From NCBI GenBank assembly GCA_022842785.1, contig JALHOW010000004.1:310001-374000 (forward strand): a stretch of 64,000 nucleotides of DNA, given 5' to 3'. Made by a program: the position numbers and the translations under genes. The DNA is from Hyphomicrobiaceae bacterium (GTDB lineage: Bacteria > Pseudomonadota > Alphaproteobacteria > Rhizobiales > Hyphomicrobiaceae). Positions 35,442 through 44,774 of this stretch are shown piece by piece. Each line of letters begins with the position of its first letter. Position 1 is the first letter of the stretch. The notes under the pieces are model-generated. The model was given only the letters and a program-made list of their open reading frames with translations. It did not search any database and was not told where the DNA came from.

Positions 35442-36761
35442 ATGAGCCCAGAAATCATCGGCCTGCTCATGATCGCGGCGATGCTGTTCGCCATCATGAT
35501 CGGCTTTCCGATCTCGTTCACGCTGCTCTTCCTCGGCATCGTGTTCGGCTATTGGGGCTTCGGTCAGCTCGTCTTCTACCTGCTGACGCTCCAGTTCAAC
35601 GCGACCATGATGGAGCAGACGCTGGCGGCCGTGCCGCTGTTCGTCTTCATGGGCGTGATGATGGAGCAGGCGAACCTCATGGAGCGCCTGTTCACCAGCG
35701 TCCAGCGGCTGCTCGCGAACCTGCGCGGCTCGCTCTATCTCGCGGTCATGTTCGTTGCGACGATCTTCGCCGCGGCAACCGGCATCGTCGGGGCCTCGGT
35801 GACGATCCTCGGCATCATGGCCGGGCAGCAGATGATCCGCTCGGGCTATGACACGCAGATGTCGGCCGGGCTCATTGCTGCCGGCGGTACGCTCGGCATT
35901 CTGCTGCCCCCGAGCATCATGCTCGTCGTCATGGGGCCCGTGCTCGAAGTACCAGTGACGACGCTGTTCGTCGCAGCGATAGTGCCCGGATTGCTGCTGG
36001 CTGTTCTTTTTACCGGCTATGCCATGATCCGTTGCTGGATCAATCCAGCGCTCGGCCCGCCGCTCGCCATGGAATTGCGCGCAGCCGACCGGCGCGAAGC
36101 CTGGAGAGATTTCTTCGCCGGTCTCGTACCGCCGGCTGCACTCGTCTTGTTCGCGCTCGGGAGCATCGTGTTCGGTCTTGCAACGCCGACCGAAGGTGCT
36201 GCCTGCGGCGCATTCGGATCGCTCGTCCTCGCGCTGGCCTACCGGCGCTTGACGCTGGCAAACTTTCAGTCGGCGCTGGTCAAGACGCTCGAGATCTCGG
36301 TGCTGATCCTGTTCCTCGTCGCCGCCTCGAACTTCTTCGGCGCCGTCTTTGCCCGCCTCGGCACGCCGAACATGATGACGGAGGCGCTACTCGGTCTCGA
36401 GCTCAATCGCTACGTCGTGCTCGCCATCATCATGGCGCTCATCTTCCTGCTCGGCTGGCCGCTGGAGTGGGTGCCGATCGTGCTCATCGTGGTGCCGTTC
36501 TTGTTGCCGCTCATCGAGAAGCTCGGTTTCGACAAGGTCTGGTTCGGCATCCTGGTCGCCGTGAACCTGCAGACGGCATGGTTATCGCCGCCCGTCGCAC
36601 TCTCGGCCTACTTCCTGAAGGGCGTCGTCCCGCAGTGGTCGCTCGCCGACATCTACAAAGGCATGATGCAGTTCATGGGCCTGCAGGTCCTGGGCCTGAT
36701 CATCGTGATCATTTTCCCGGCCGTCGCGCTGTGGCTCCCGGAAGTGCTCTACGGGCGCTGA
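35442..36761 (+). CDS. TRAP transporter large permease (DctM type)
   Basis: A 439-residue membrane protein with about 12 helices. It has the DctM hallmarks: GFPISFTLLFLGIVFGY, AAATGIVGASVTILG and AAGGTLGILLPPSIMLVVMGPV. It is the sodium-coupled channel half of the TRAP system and lies 54 bases after the small permease. With the binding protein it completes the operon. No catabolic gene follows that might reveal the substrate. Confidence 0.95.
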   Translation: MSPEIIGLLMIAAMLFAIMIGFPISFTLLFLGIVFGYWGFGQLVFYLLTLQFNATMMEQTLAAVPLFVFMGVMMEQANLMERLFTSVQRLLANLRGSLYLAVMFVATIFAAATGIVGASVTILGIMAGQQMIRSGYDTQMSAGLIAAGGTLGILLPPSIMLVVMGPVLEVPVTTLFVAAIVPGLLLAVLFTGYAMIRCWINPALGPPLAMELRAADRREAWRDFFAGLVPPAALVLFALGSIVFGLATPTEGAACGAFGSLVLALAYRRLTLANFQSALVKTLEISVLILFLVAASNFFGAVFARLGTPNMMTEALLGLELNRYVVLAIIMALIFLLGWPLEWVPIVLIVVPFLLPLIEKLGFDKVWFGILVAVNLQTAWLSPPVALSAYFLKGVVPQWSLADIYKGMMQFMGLQVLGLIIVIIFPAVALWLPEVLYGR

Positions 36762-36937
36762 CAGAAGTTCGGACGGCTGGTGTGCCGCTAAAGCCTTGAC
36801 TTCCTGGGGCGAAAGGCGCCATCGATCCGTCCGAAACGCGTCCTATACTTTACATGTATACTTTTCGGAGGACGTCCGACCGGCACGTGGTGCAACCACG
36901 GTTCGGCGCGCGCGTTTCCCACGAGGAACAAATCAAA

Positions 36938-38440
36938 ATGATGCTGCCGAAGCCCCGACCCGACCTCAAGCCCAACACCCTCGACTTCGAAAGCCTGCCC
37001 CTGGTCAAGCCGACCGGCTTTCGCGAGTACGATGCGCGCTGGCTGTTTCCCAATGAGATCAATCTCATGGGTCTCAATGCCATGGGGCTCGGGCTCGCGG
37101 CATTGTTCCGTCGCCGCGGCGTGCCGCTTCGCATTGTTACCGGACACGATTACCGGTCCTATTCCGCATCCGTGAAACAGGCGCTGATCAACGGCCTTCT
37201 CGCGGGCGGCGCTGAGGTTCACGATATCGGCCTCGCACTCTCGCCGATGGCCTACTTCGCGCAGTTCGATCTCGACGTACCGGGCGTTGCCATGGTCACA
37301 GCGAGCCACAACGACAATGGCTGGACCGGCATCAAGATGGGCCTCGCACGGCCGCTGACATTCGGCCCGGACGACATGACCGAGCTGAAGAAAATCGTGC
37401 TCAATGGCGAGTACGATGCGCCGGGCGGCGGTCGCTATATCTTCGTGCCCGACATGGCCGAGCGCTACATGAAGGCGCTCGCGAACCGACCGAAACTCAA
37501 GCGCCGGCTCAAGGTCGTGTGCGCGTGCGGCAATGGCACGGCGGGCGCCTTTGCGCCAAAGGTGCTGGAAGCTGTCGGCTGCGAGGTCGTGCCGCTCGAC
37601 TGTAATCTGGACTACACATTCCCGCGCTACAATCCAAACCCCGAAGATCTCAAGATGCTGCACGCCATGAGCGCCGCAGTGCTCGAGCACAAAGCGGACG
37701 TCGGCCTCGGCTTCGATGGCGACGGCGATCGCTGCGGTGTTGTCGACAACGAGGGACACGAGATTTTCGCCGACAAGGTCGGCGTCATGCTTGCGCGTGA
37801 TCTCTCGGCCATTCATCCGAATGCGGTCTTCGTCGCCGACGTCAAGTCGACGGGCCTTTTCCTCACTGATCCCGTCCTCCAGAAGAACGGTGCAAAGTCC
37901 CTCTACTGGAAGACCGGCCATTCCTACATGAAGCGCTACACGCACGAGCAGAAGGCGCTCGTCGGCTTCGAGAAGTCGGGCCACTTCTTCTTCCAGCCAC
38001 CGCTCGGGCGCGGCTACGACGATGGTCTCGTCGCGGCGCTCGCGGTGTGTGACATGCTCGAGCGGAGCCCGGACAAGACCATGGCGGATCTTCAGCGCGA
38101 CCTGCCAAAGACATGGCAGTCGCCGACCATGTCGCCGCACTGCGCCGACGAGACGAAGTACGGCATCGTCGATCAAATCGTGAAGGCCTACCAGGATGCC
38201 GCCGCCAAGGGCGAAAAGGTCGCCGGCCAATCCATTCGCGATCTCATCACCGTGAACGGCGTGCGGGTCGTGCTCGAGGACGGGACGTGGGGCCTCGTGC
38301 GCGCCTCCTCCAACAAGCCGGAGCTGGTCGTGGTCGTGGAAAGCCCGACGTCCGAGGCGGCCCAACGCGCCATCTTCGCGGACATCGACGGGCGACTGCG
38401 CAAGTTCCCCGAGGTCGGCGAATACAATCAGAAGTTCTGA
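36938..38440 (+). CDS. phosphomannomutase / phosphoglucomutase
   Basis: A 500-residue alpha-D-phosphohexomutase. The phospho-Ser is S123 in VTASHNDNGW, the metal loop is GFDGDGDRCGVVD and the sugar-binding loop is GFEKSGHFFF, which has Lys where many use Glu-Met/Ser-Gly. I chose the ATG at 36938 after GAGGAA; an ATG at 36854 is in frame but lacks a site. It makes hexose-1-phosphates for polysaccharide or envelope sugars. A TATAC/GTATA inverted repeat lies 80 bases upstream. No sugar-nucleotide genes are adjacent. Confidence 0.9.
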   Translation: MMLPKPRPDLKPNTLDFESLPLVKPTGFREYDARWLFPNEINLMGLNAMGLGLAALFRRRGVPLRIVTGHDYRSYSASVKQALINGLLAGGAEVHDIGLALSPMAYFAQFDLDVPGVAMVTASHNDNGWTGIKMGLARPLTFGPDDMTELKKIVLNGEYDAPGGGRYIFVPDMAERYMKALANRPKLKRRLKVVCACGNGTAGAFAPKVLEAVGCEVVPLDCNLDYTFPRYNPNPEDLKMLHAMSAAVLEHKADVGLGFDGDGDRCGVVDNEGHEIFADKVGVMLARDLSAIHPNAVFVADVKSTGLFLTDPVLQKNGAKSLYWKTGHSYMKRYTHEQKALVGFEKSGHFFFQPPLGRGYDDGLVAALAVCDMLERSPDKTMADLQRDLPKTWQSPTMSPHCADETKYGIVDQIVKAYQDAAAKGEKVAGQSIRDLITVNGVRVVLEDGTWGLVRASSNKPELVVVVESPTSEAAQRAIFADIDGRLRKFPEVGEYNQKF

Positions 38441-38568
38441 GCGGCGCCTAAACGGCAGGCCGTGCAGGTCACAAATTCGTGCACTCCCCGTGTGCCGCCT
38501 GCGTTGCAGAGCAGGATCGCAGCTGGCACGCTTGGAGGCGATCCGCCAATCGTGTAGCAACGAGAGCT

Positions 38569-39156
38569 ATGGACGAAACCGCCCAGCGCACGTCACTGAC
38601 GACCCTGCCGAACGTCCTCACGTACGGACGGATTGCGGCGGTGCCGCTGATGGCTGCCTGCTTCCTCTTGATCGAGGGAGATAACGGGCATTGGGCCGCC
38701 TTCGCCATCTTCACGCTCGCCTGCCTCACCGACTGGCTGGATGGCTATCTCGCCCGCGTGCTCGAACAGCAGTCGACGCTCGGCCGGATGCTCGACCCGA
38801 TCGCCGACAAGCTGCTGGTCGGCACGGCACTGTTGCTGCTCGTGAACGACGGGACCGTCGACTACATAACGATCTGGGCGGCCATCATCATTCTCTGTCG
38901 CGAGATCCTGGTCTCCGGCCTGCGCGAGTTCCTGGCCGAACTGAACGTCAAGGTACATGTGACACGCCTCGCCAAGTGGAAGACCACGCTGCAGATGCTG
39001 GCCCTTGCCGTCCTGCTGGCTGGTCCAGCGGCGGACAGGATGGTCCCCGGCGTTACGATGACCGGCACGATGCTGCTCTGGGCCGCTGCCCTGTTGACGC
39101 TGTGGACCGGCTACGACTACCTGAAGGCCGCGGTCCGCCACGCCATGGACAACTGA
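38569..39156 (+). CDS. pgsA: CDP-diacylglycerol-glycerol-3-phosphate 3-phosphatidyltransferase
   Basis: A 195-residue inner-membrane enzyme, the committed step to phosphatidylglycerol. The CDP-alcohol phosphotransferase motif is complete: DWLDGYLAR, then G-x3-D-x3-D in LGRMLDPIADK. About five helices are visible. The ATG at 38569 is chosen from fit to the family; the frame opens 30 codons upstream. It is followed at 26 bases by moaD and then moaE, an order common in Hyphomicrobiales. Confidence 0.94.
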   Translation: MDETAQRTSLTTLPNVLTYGRIAAVPLMAACFLLIEGDNGHWAAFAIFTLACLTDWLDGYLARVLEQQSTLGRMLDPIADKLLVGTALLLLVNDGTVDYITIWAAIIILCREILVSGLREFLAELNVKVHVTRLAKWKTTLQMLALAVLLAGPAADRMVPGVTMTGTMLLWAAALLTLWTGYDYLKAAVRHAMDN

Positions 39157-39182
39157 GGCGCGCCTCGGTGTAAGGTGGCTCC

Positions 39183-39440
39183 ATGACAGTGACTTTGCGC
39201 TATTTCGCCTGGCTGCGCGAACGCGTCGGCCGATCCGAGGAGAGGATCGACGTGCCGCCCGGCATCGCGACCGTCGCCGACCTCATTCACTGGCTCAAGG
39301 ATCGCGGCCCGGAGTACGCGCACGCCTTCGAACGCGCCGAGTTCATCCGCGCCGCGATCGATCATGCCCACGTCCGCCAGGAGGCGCCGATTTCGGGCGC
39401 CCGCGAGATCGGCTTCTTTCCACCTGTGACGGGAGGATGA
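39183..39440 (+). CDS. moaD: molybdopterin synthase small subunit
   Basis: An 85-residue ubiquitin-fold protein. It begins VTLRYFAWLRERVGRSEE and ends FFPPVTGG with the C-terminal Gly-Gly that is thiocarboxylated to carry sulfur. It donates sulfur to precursor Z in molybdenum cofactor synthesis as partner of MoaE, whose gene starts four bases later. The pair is translationally close and probably co-transcribed with pgsA. Confidence 0.95.
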   Translation: MTVTLRYFAWLRERVGRSEERIDVPPGIATVADLIHWLKDRGPEYAHAFERAEFIRAAIDHAHVRQEAPISGAREIGFFPPVTGG

Positions 39441-39444
39441 GACC

Positions 39445-39900
39445 GTGAGCGTCGCCGTCCAGGCCGAGGATTTCGACATCTCGCGCGAGGTCGCTGCGCT
39501 GACAGCCGGCCGCACGGATATCGGCGCCATCGTGACATTCACCGGCACGGTACGCGGCACGAGCGAGGGCACAGCGCTTTCGTCCATGACGCTCGAGCAC
39601 TACCCGGGCATGACCGAGGCTGAGCTCGCCCGCGTCGAGGAAGAGGCACACAAGCGCTGGCCGCTGCAGGGTTCTCGCATCGTGCATCGCGTCGGCAGTC
39701 TCGCACCCGGCGACAATATCGTGCTGGTCGTGACGGCATCGGCCCACAGGCACGCCGCCTTCGAAGCTGCAGCGTTTCTGATGGATTATCTCAAGACCCG
39801 TGCGCCCTTCTGGAAGAAGGAAACCGACGCCAACGGCGAAGGCCACTGGGTCGACGCGCGCGAGAGCGATGATGCCGCGTTGGAGCGGTGGCGAAAGTAA
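39445..39900 (+). CDS. moaE: molybdopterin synthase catalytic subunit
   Basis: A 151-residue subunit starting at GTG behind GGGAGG, which lies inside the end of moaD. GAIVTFTGTVR and LEHYPGMTEAEL are family hallmarks, RVGSLAPGDNIVLV follows, and catalytic Lys residues are in KTRAPFWKKE. With MoaD it converts precursor Z to molybdopterin. No other moa gene is in the window. Confidence 0.95.
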   Translation: MSVAVQAEDFDISREVAALTAGRTDIGAIVTFTGTVRGTSEGTALSSMTLEHYPGMTEAELARVEEEAHKRWPLQGSRIVHRVGSLAPGDNIVLVVTASAHRHAAFEAAAFLMDYLKTRAPFWKKETDANGEGHWVDARESDDAALERWRK

Positions 39901-39910
39901 GGACGACACC

Positions 39911-40708
39911 TTACGAGCTCGACAACTCCACGGCGTGAAGATCCGGCAGGACAGCATCGGCGATCTCCGCCAGCTTTCGTGCGCTGTCGAGGCCACTGAG
40001 CACGCCGATCACCAGCCCCACGCCGGCTGCCCTTGCCGCCAGCAGGTCCGTCGTCGTGTCGCCGATCAAAGCGATCCGCTCCAGCGGGATACCGAGAGAC
40101 TGCGCGATGTGCGCCACGCCATCCGGCGCCGGCTTGGCGGCCAAACCATCGTCGGCAGCAACAACAACCGAAAGCATGTGATCGATGCCGAGCGTGCGCA
40201 TATCGGCAAGTGTCGACACCCTGTTGTCGTTCGTGAGCACGGCAAGCTGTACGCCTCCCGACTTCCACACCTGTAGTCGCTCGTGGATGTCTCCGATTCC
40301 GCGAATAGCCTCCCTGCCCAAGGGGGTCAAAAGTCTTGGCAGCATATGCTCCGCGACGATGTCTTCCGCCGCTTCCCAGTCGCATCCATTCTGATGGAGG
40401 ATGGTCGTCACCATCAGCGCGTGGTCGGCGATCTTGAGCGATTTGTTGGGTGCATCCGCTACAAAGCGCTGACTAGCGGTATCAATCGCAAGGGCGTGAT
40501 AAAGGGCGCGGCGCAAGGGATCGCCGCCGCCCACCGCCTCTGCCACCGCGATAACGCTATTATCGTAGCGACCGAACCAAGCGCTATGGTGGTCGATCAG
40601 CGTGCCGTCCTTGTCGAGCACCACACAATCGATCTCGCGCTGAACATCACGGCGCGCATGATGGGCATGAGTTCGCCTCGGCATCTCTGGAACAGGGACC
40701 GTACGCAC
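39911..40708 (-). CDS. HAD-family phosphatase
   Basis: A 265-residue hydrolase. Motif I is LDKDGTLIDH (nucleophile D32, acid D34), motif II VLTNDNR, motif III Lys in AAKPAPDG and motif IV IGDTTTDLLAA. It resembles phosphoglycolate phosphatases but has Thr in motif IV, so the substrate is open. The start is uncertain: GTG at 40708 or ATG at 40684. It begins about ten bases after the stop of ftsI on the same strand, so it may be read with the division genes. Confidence 0.85.
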   Translation of the reverse strand: MRTVPVPEMPRRTHAHHARRDVQREIDCVVLDKDGTLIDHHSAWFGRYDNSVIAVAEAVGGGDPLRRALYHALAIDTASQRFVADAPNKSLKIADHALMVTTILHQNGCDWEAAEDIVAEHMLPRLLTPLGREAIRGIGDIHERLQVWKSGGVQLAVLTNDNRVSTLADMRTLGIDHMLSVVVAADDGLAAKPAPDGVAHIAQSLGIPLERIALIGDTTTDLLAARAAGVGLVIGVLSGLDSARKLAEIADAVLPDLHAVELSSS

Positions 40709-40717
40709 CTACACGCT

Positions 40718-42421
40718 TCAGTCCGCCCCGGCAACACGCGCCGGAAGCAGATCCAGCATCGGACCAATGCGTTGGATGAGACGAGCTGTCGTCGGCGCGG
40801 CATTGAGGCCGGCAGTGATCTTGCCCTTGGTCTCTTTCGTGCCTTCGGGCTCAAATAGCGAGATCAGCAGCACATAGCGCGGCGCAGACGCTGGCAGCGT
40901 CGCGAAGAACGACGAGATCACCGTCTTGTCCTTGTAGCCGCCCTTTCCGGGCTGCTCGGCTGTACCTGTCTTGCCGCCAATCTCGTAGCCTTCGAGTTCG
41001 GCACGCCGGCCGGTACCTTGCGTATCGATGACGGTGCGGCGCAGGGCTTCACGGACAGCAGCGCTGGTCGCCGGCGAGACGACGCGCGCTTCGCCCGGCG
41101 GAACCGTTTCCTGTTGGATCATGGTCGGACGCACCTTGACGCCACCATTGACGAGGCCGGCAGCCGCGGCCGCGAACTGCAGCGGCGAGACGGCCAACCC
41201 ATGCCCATACGCGATGGTCACTCCCTCCAGCGATGCCCAGTGCGCGGGAATCTGGGGCTTCGCCACCGGGCCCGCTTCGGTGCGGAGCTGATCGAGCAGG
41301 CCCAGTCGATCGAGGAAGGCGCGCTGACGCGGAACGCCCGCTTCCATCGCGATCAGACCCGCACCGACATTCGACGAGCGGATGAGGATCTCGGCCAGAG
41401 TCAGCGGACGGCCGGGCGGATACTGCTCTGCAATCGTGTAGCGGCCGAAGCGCAGCGGCTCGCGCGTGTCATAGATGCGCGTGAGCGAAGCACCGAGATC
41501 ATCGAGCGCGAGGCCGAGCGTGACGGTCTTCGCGATCGAGCCGAGCTCGAAAGTTCCGCCCATGACCTTATCTTTGCGGTCGTCCTCATCGGCGCCGGGA
41601 AATTTTTCGGGATCCTGATCAGGGAGCGATACGGCAGCGATGACCTCGCCACTCACGGCATCGAGAACGATGCCCGAAGCTCCCTGCGCCTTGTACTCCT
41701 TCATGGCGCCGGCAAGTGTATCGGCGACCGCATTCTGCACGCCAAGGTCGATCGACAGGCGAACAGGTGCCCGCTGCGAGCGGCGCGGCGCGGCGGCCGC
41801 ATCGATCTCACCGATCTCGTCGATGTGCTTCTCGATGCCCGAGATGCCCTGGTTGTCGACGTTGACGTGGCCGATGAGGTGCGACGTGAGATAACGCGTC
41901 GGATACACGCGGCGCGGCTCGCGACGGAAGCCAAGGCCGGGCAAGCCGAGATCGTGCGCGCGCTGCGCCTCGATCGGCGTAAGGCCGCGCTTGATCCACA
42001 TGAAGCGGCGCGTGTTGTCGCCGAGATGGCGACGAAGCTCAGCCGCATCCAGTTCGGGAAATGCTGCGACGATCCTCTCGGCGGTCAGGTCGGCATCGCG
42101 CACCACGGCCGGATCGGCGAACAGCGACGCGGCGTCGACGTCCGTTGCGAGCAGGTTGCCGCGTCGGTCGACGATGTCAGGGCGGATGAAGGTTTGATGG
42201 AGCGGCTCGGCGCGAGCGAGGCGTGTTTCGTCCTGACCGCTGGCAGCAAGGCGCACAGTTTGTCCGGCAATGGCCATGAAGACGGTCGCGATTGCCGCGT
42301 GCATGAGCCATGTCCGCGCACGCGGCAGCTCGACGCGCACGGCTTGAGCTCGCTCGCGCGGCGCACCGGGCCGCGCCGCCAGTGCGGGTCCGACACGCAG
42401 CGGCTCGGCTCTACGCTTCAT
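40718..42421 (-). CDS. ftsI: peptidoglycan transpeptidase of the septum (PBP3)
   Basis: A 567-residue class B penicillin-binding protein for septal cross-linking. One N-terminal helix (MHAAIATVFMAIAGQTV) anchors it, the dimerisation domain includes RGNLLATDV, and the transpeptidase motifs are S-x2-K in GSIAKT, S-x-N in SSN and KTGTAEQ. Its ATG overlaps the ftsL stop by four bases. The dcw cluster normally continues with murE and murF; here a HAD phosphatase follows instead. Confidence 0.94.
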   Translation of the reverse strand: MKRRAEPLRVGPALAARPGAPRERAQAVRVELPRARTWLMHAAIATVFMAIAGQTVRLAASGQDETRLARAEPLHQTFIRPDIVDRRGNLLATDVDAASLFADPAVVRDADLTAERIVAAFPELDAAELRRHLGDNTRRFMWIKRGLTPIEAQRAHDLGLPGLGFRREPRRVYPTRYLTSHLIGHVNVDNQGISGIEKHIDEIGEIDAAAAPRRSQRAPVRLSIDLGVQNAVADTLAGAMKEYKAQGASGIVLDAVSGEVIAAVSLPDQDPEKFPGADEDDRKDKVMGGTFELGSIAKTVTLGLALDDLGASLTRIYDTREPLRFGRYTIAEQYPPGRPLTLAEILIRSSNVGAGLIAMEAGVPRQRAFLDRLGLLDQLRTEAGPVAKPQIPAHWASLEGVTIAYGHGLAVSPLQFAAAAAGLVNGGVKVRPTMIQQETVPPGEARVVSPATSAAVREALRRTVIDTQGTGRRAELEGYEIGGKTGTAEQPGKGGYKDKTVISSFFATLPASAPRYVLLISLFEPEGTKETKGKITAGLNAAPTTARLIQRIGPMLDLLPARVAGAD

Positions 42422-42720
42422 TGGATTCGCTCGCCTCTCGGCGAGTGCTTGCGCTCACCTGCGGAAGGCAGGGCTTCGATCTGGCGTGGATCGATGGGGG
42501 CGAGGCCGATCTTGCGCGCTACTTCCTCGATGCGCTCGGGACGCGCGAGGTACGCGCGCTCGGCCCGCAGCACCGCAATGTCGAGGTGCGCCTTGTCGAT
42601 GATCCGGGCCTGCGACGCGACGTGCTGCTCCAACCGCCGCGTATCGTACGTGACGGCGTACAGCACGAACGCGGAAGCGACCGCGAGCAGGACTGTGCCG
42701 ACTGCGGCGAGACGGGACAT
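42418..42720 (-). CDS. ftsL: cell division protein FtsL-like
   Basis: A 100-residue bitopic membrane protein. The single helix is AAVGTVLLAVASAFVLYAV near the start, followed by a heptad-like stretch (LEQHVASQARIIDKAHLDI) and a conserved-looking PERIEEVARKIGLAPI. FtsL sequences diverge widely; size, topology and place between rsmH and ftsI identify it. GTG at 42732 is an alternative start. It would stabilise FtsW-FtsI with FtsB and FtsQ. Confidence 0.85.
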   Translation of the reverse strand: MSRLAAVGTVLLAVASAFVLYAVTYDTRRLEQHVASQARIIDKAHLDIAVLRAERAYLARPERIEEVARKIGLAPIDPRQIEALPSAGERKHSPRGERIQ

Positions 42721-42740
42721 GGCCGATACCACTCCTCACG

Positions 42741-43787
42741 CTAGCGGCGAGCGAGGCTCTCGGGCCGGATCACGCCGAGATGAGCTTCGTCCGCGGGACG
42801 GGCCGCCGCAGCCGAGGTCCGCTCGGCACTTCTGAGACGCGCCGAGCGCGCGCGCGGATTGGCGGCAATTTCCCCTTCACTTGGGGTTAACGGGCGTTGG
42901 TTAATAATTTGGTAACGCGGCTCTGCGGGGGCGCCTGCTACGGGCGGCAAATGACGCGAGCCGGAAGGATTTCGGCCACTTGCGTCCGTCAGGTAACGCT
43001 TGACGATGCGATCCTCGAGCGAGTGGAACGTCACGACGACGAGGCGGCCACCCGGCTTGAGGCAACGCTCGGCCGCGGCAAGCGCATCCATGAGCTGGCC
43101 AAGCTCGTCATTCACATAGATGCGCAGCGCCTGGAAGACGCGGGTCGCCGGATGCTTGTCGTCGCCTTTGGCACGACCAAGCGCCCGCTGCACGAGATCG
43201 GCGAGCTGCCGCGTGGTGGTGATCTCCCCATTCGCGCGCGCCCTGCCAATGGCACGTGCGACAGCCCGCGACCGGCGCTCCTCACCGAGATGGTAGAAGA
43301 TGTCGGCGAGCAGCTCTTCCGACGCCTCGCGGATGACGTCGGCCGCACTCGGCCCCTGCTGCGACATGCGCATGTCGAGCGGGCCGTCTGACATGAAGGA
43401 GAAGCCGCGTTCGGCTCGGTCCAGTTGCATGGACGAGACGCCGACGTCGAGCACGACGCCGTCGACCGTAGGAAAGCCGGCATCAGCGGCAATCCCGTCG
43501 AGATCGCCGAAACGGCCTTCGCTCAAGACGAGACGCGGCGCGAACTTCGCGACGAGCATCTGGCCTGCTGCCAGCGCATTGGGATCCTGGTCGATGGCGA
43601 TGGCGCGCGCATCGGCCGCCTCGAGGATGGCCGACGTATAGCCACCGGCACCGAAAGTGCCATCGACGAAAACCTCGCCAGCCCTGGGTTTCAGAGCGGC
43701 GAGGACTTCATCCAACAACACGGGAATGTGGCGGGCCGCACCCTCAGTGGCGCGTTCCCCTGGTCGCGCCTCGCGGCCCGCCATCAT
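42741..43787 (-). CDS. rsmH: 16S rRNA m4C1402 methyltransferase
   Basis: A 348-residue SAM-dependent enzyme that N4-methylates C1402 of 16S rRNA. It opens [13 protein letters not shown], carries the SAM loop [10 protein letters not shown] and later has [17 protein letters not shown], all typical. The extended C-terminus ([16 protein letters not shown]) is the usual basic tail. Its ATG overlaps the mraZ stop by four bases, so it is coupled to mraZ. Confidence 0.95.
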   Translation of the reverse strand: MMAGREARPGERATEGAARHIPVLLDEVLAALKPRAGEVFVDGTFGAGGYTSAILEAADARAIAIDQDPNALAAGQMLVAKFAPRLVLSEGRFGDLDGIAADAGFPTVDGVVLDVGVSSMQLDRAERGFSFMSDGPLDMRMSQQGPSAADVIREASEELLADIFYHLGEERRSRAVARAIGRARANGEITTTRQLADLVQRALGRAKGDDKHPATRVFQALRIYVNDELGQLMDALAAAERCLKPGGRLVVVTFHSLEDRIVKRYLTDASGRNPSGSRHLPPVAGAPAEPRYQIINQRPLTPSEGEIAANPRARSARLRSAERTSAAAARPADEAHLGVIRPESLARR

Positions 43788-44293
43788 TCCCGCGCCCCCT
43801 GCTGGCCGTCGCCGGGGTCACCCCCGCCGCGACGACCCGCGCCGAAAAGTTTGAGATGCTCGCGCACTTTTTGCTGGGCCTCGGCGCGACGGCGCTCGAA
43901 CTGGCCCGGCTCCCAAAGCTGGAATTTTTCACCCAGGCCGACAAAAGCGACTTGGGAAGTGATGCCCGCGTGGGCGCGAAGGCTTTCAGGAAGCACGATA
44001 CGTCCGTCCTGGTCGATCGAAAGGACCTGGGAGATACCGTAAAGCGCGACAGAAAGCTCGTCCCGCTCGATCGAATAGTCCGGCAGGCCCGCGAGAAGCC
44101 CGTCGATCGTGCGCGCAAGTCGCTCGCCGCCTGCATCGACCGCAGGACTATCGAGCGCGGGGTAGCAGTAGACGTGTCCTGCCCCGCCTTGCTGGTAGCC
44201 GTCGCGCTCGAGTATGGCGCGGAAAGGCGCAGGGACGGATACCCGACCCTTACCGTCGATTTTGTTGATGTATGTCGAGACAAAGCGGTCCAT
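43784..44293 (-). CDS. mraZ: division and cell wall cluster transcriptional regulator
   Basis: A 169-residue MraZ with two SpoVT-AbrB-like halves: [19 protein letters not shown] and [22 protein letters not shown] chose the ATG at 44293 (MDRFVSTY) because alphaproteobacterial MraZ proteins begin this way; a TTG at 44326 is in frame, and neither has a good ribosome site. MraZ binds TGGG repeats and represses its own operon. A matching array lies about 240 bases upstream. The Gly-rich tail is longer than usual. Confidence 0.93.
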   Translation of the reverse strand: MDRFVSTYINKIDGKGRVSVPAPFRAILERDGYQQGGAGHVYCYPALDSPAVDAGGERLARTIDGLLAGLPDYSIERDELSVALYGISQVLSIDQDGRIVLPESLRAHAGITSQVAFVGLGEKFQLWEPGQFERRRAEAQQKVREHLKLFGAGRRGGGDPGDGQQGARE

Positions 44294-44774
44294 CCCTTCA
44301 GTCGAAGTCCCGTCGTTTTTGCTCAACGCGACAACTGCGACTGAAAACCCGCTTCACACCCTCAACTCCCGCACATGACCGCCCGCGACCTTACGCGCGC
44401 CGACGGTTGCAGCTCCCTCTCCGCCGCCTCTTGGATTGGCCGGAGAGCGGGCGGTCGCACGGTTCAAGCCCTCTGTAGAACCGGCGCCACGCCCCACATC
44501 TCCTGCCCGGTGCGGACGGGCATTTATGGGATGTCATGGGTTCTGATGGGCGTCAACGGGAATTTAAGGAGATATGATGGTTTAAACAGGAAATTGATCG
44601 TGAAGCTGGATTTCCGGTGCGCCCTCGGCACGATTCGCTTCGAATGTCAGCGTTCAGAGGGAGCCGGGGATAGGCTTTGCGAGCAGCCTGGCCACCTGTT
44701 TCAGGGGCCTCCCGGCGTGCTATCGCGAGGACGTGGCTCGCATTTCGTTGGAAGCCGCCAAACGGAGGGCCTCA
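44294..44774. other. divergent control region between mraZ and rpe
   Basis: No convincing gene lies here; the open frames have no ribosome site and poor composition. It holds the TGGG array at 44527-44560 and an AT-rich patch just after it (44561-44600), plus the rpe ribosome site (GGAGGG at 44763-44768). The mraZ promoter should be in this region on the minus strand. Confidence 0.6.
44527..44560 (+). promoter_or_regulatory. ten-base-phased TGGG array, probable MraZ operator
   Basis: TGGG starts at 44527, 44537 and 44547, with CGGG at 44557, each exactly ten bases apart. Known MraZ sites are TGGGN direct repeats with five-base spacers, which is this pattern. The array reads on the plus strand while mraZ is on the minus strand about 240 bases away. 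It is also about 215 bases before rpe, so it could affect either side. Confidence 0.65.
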
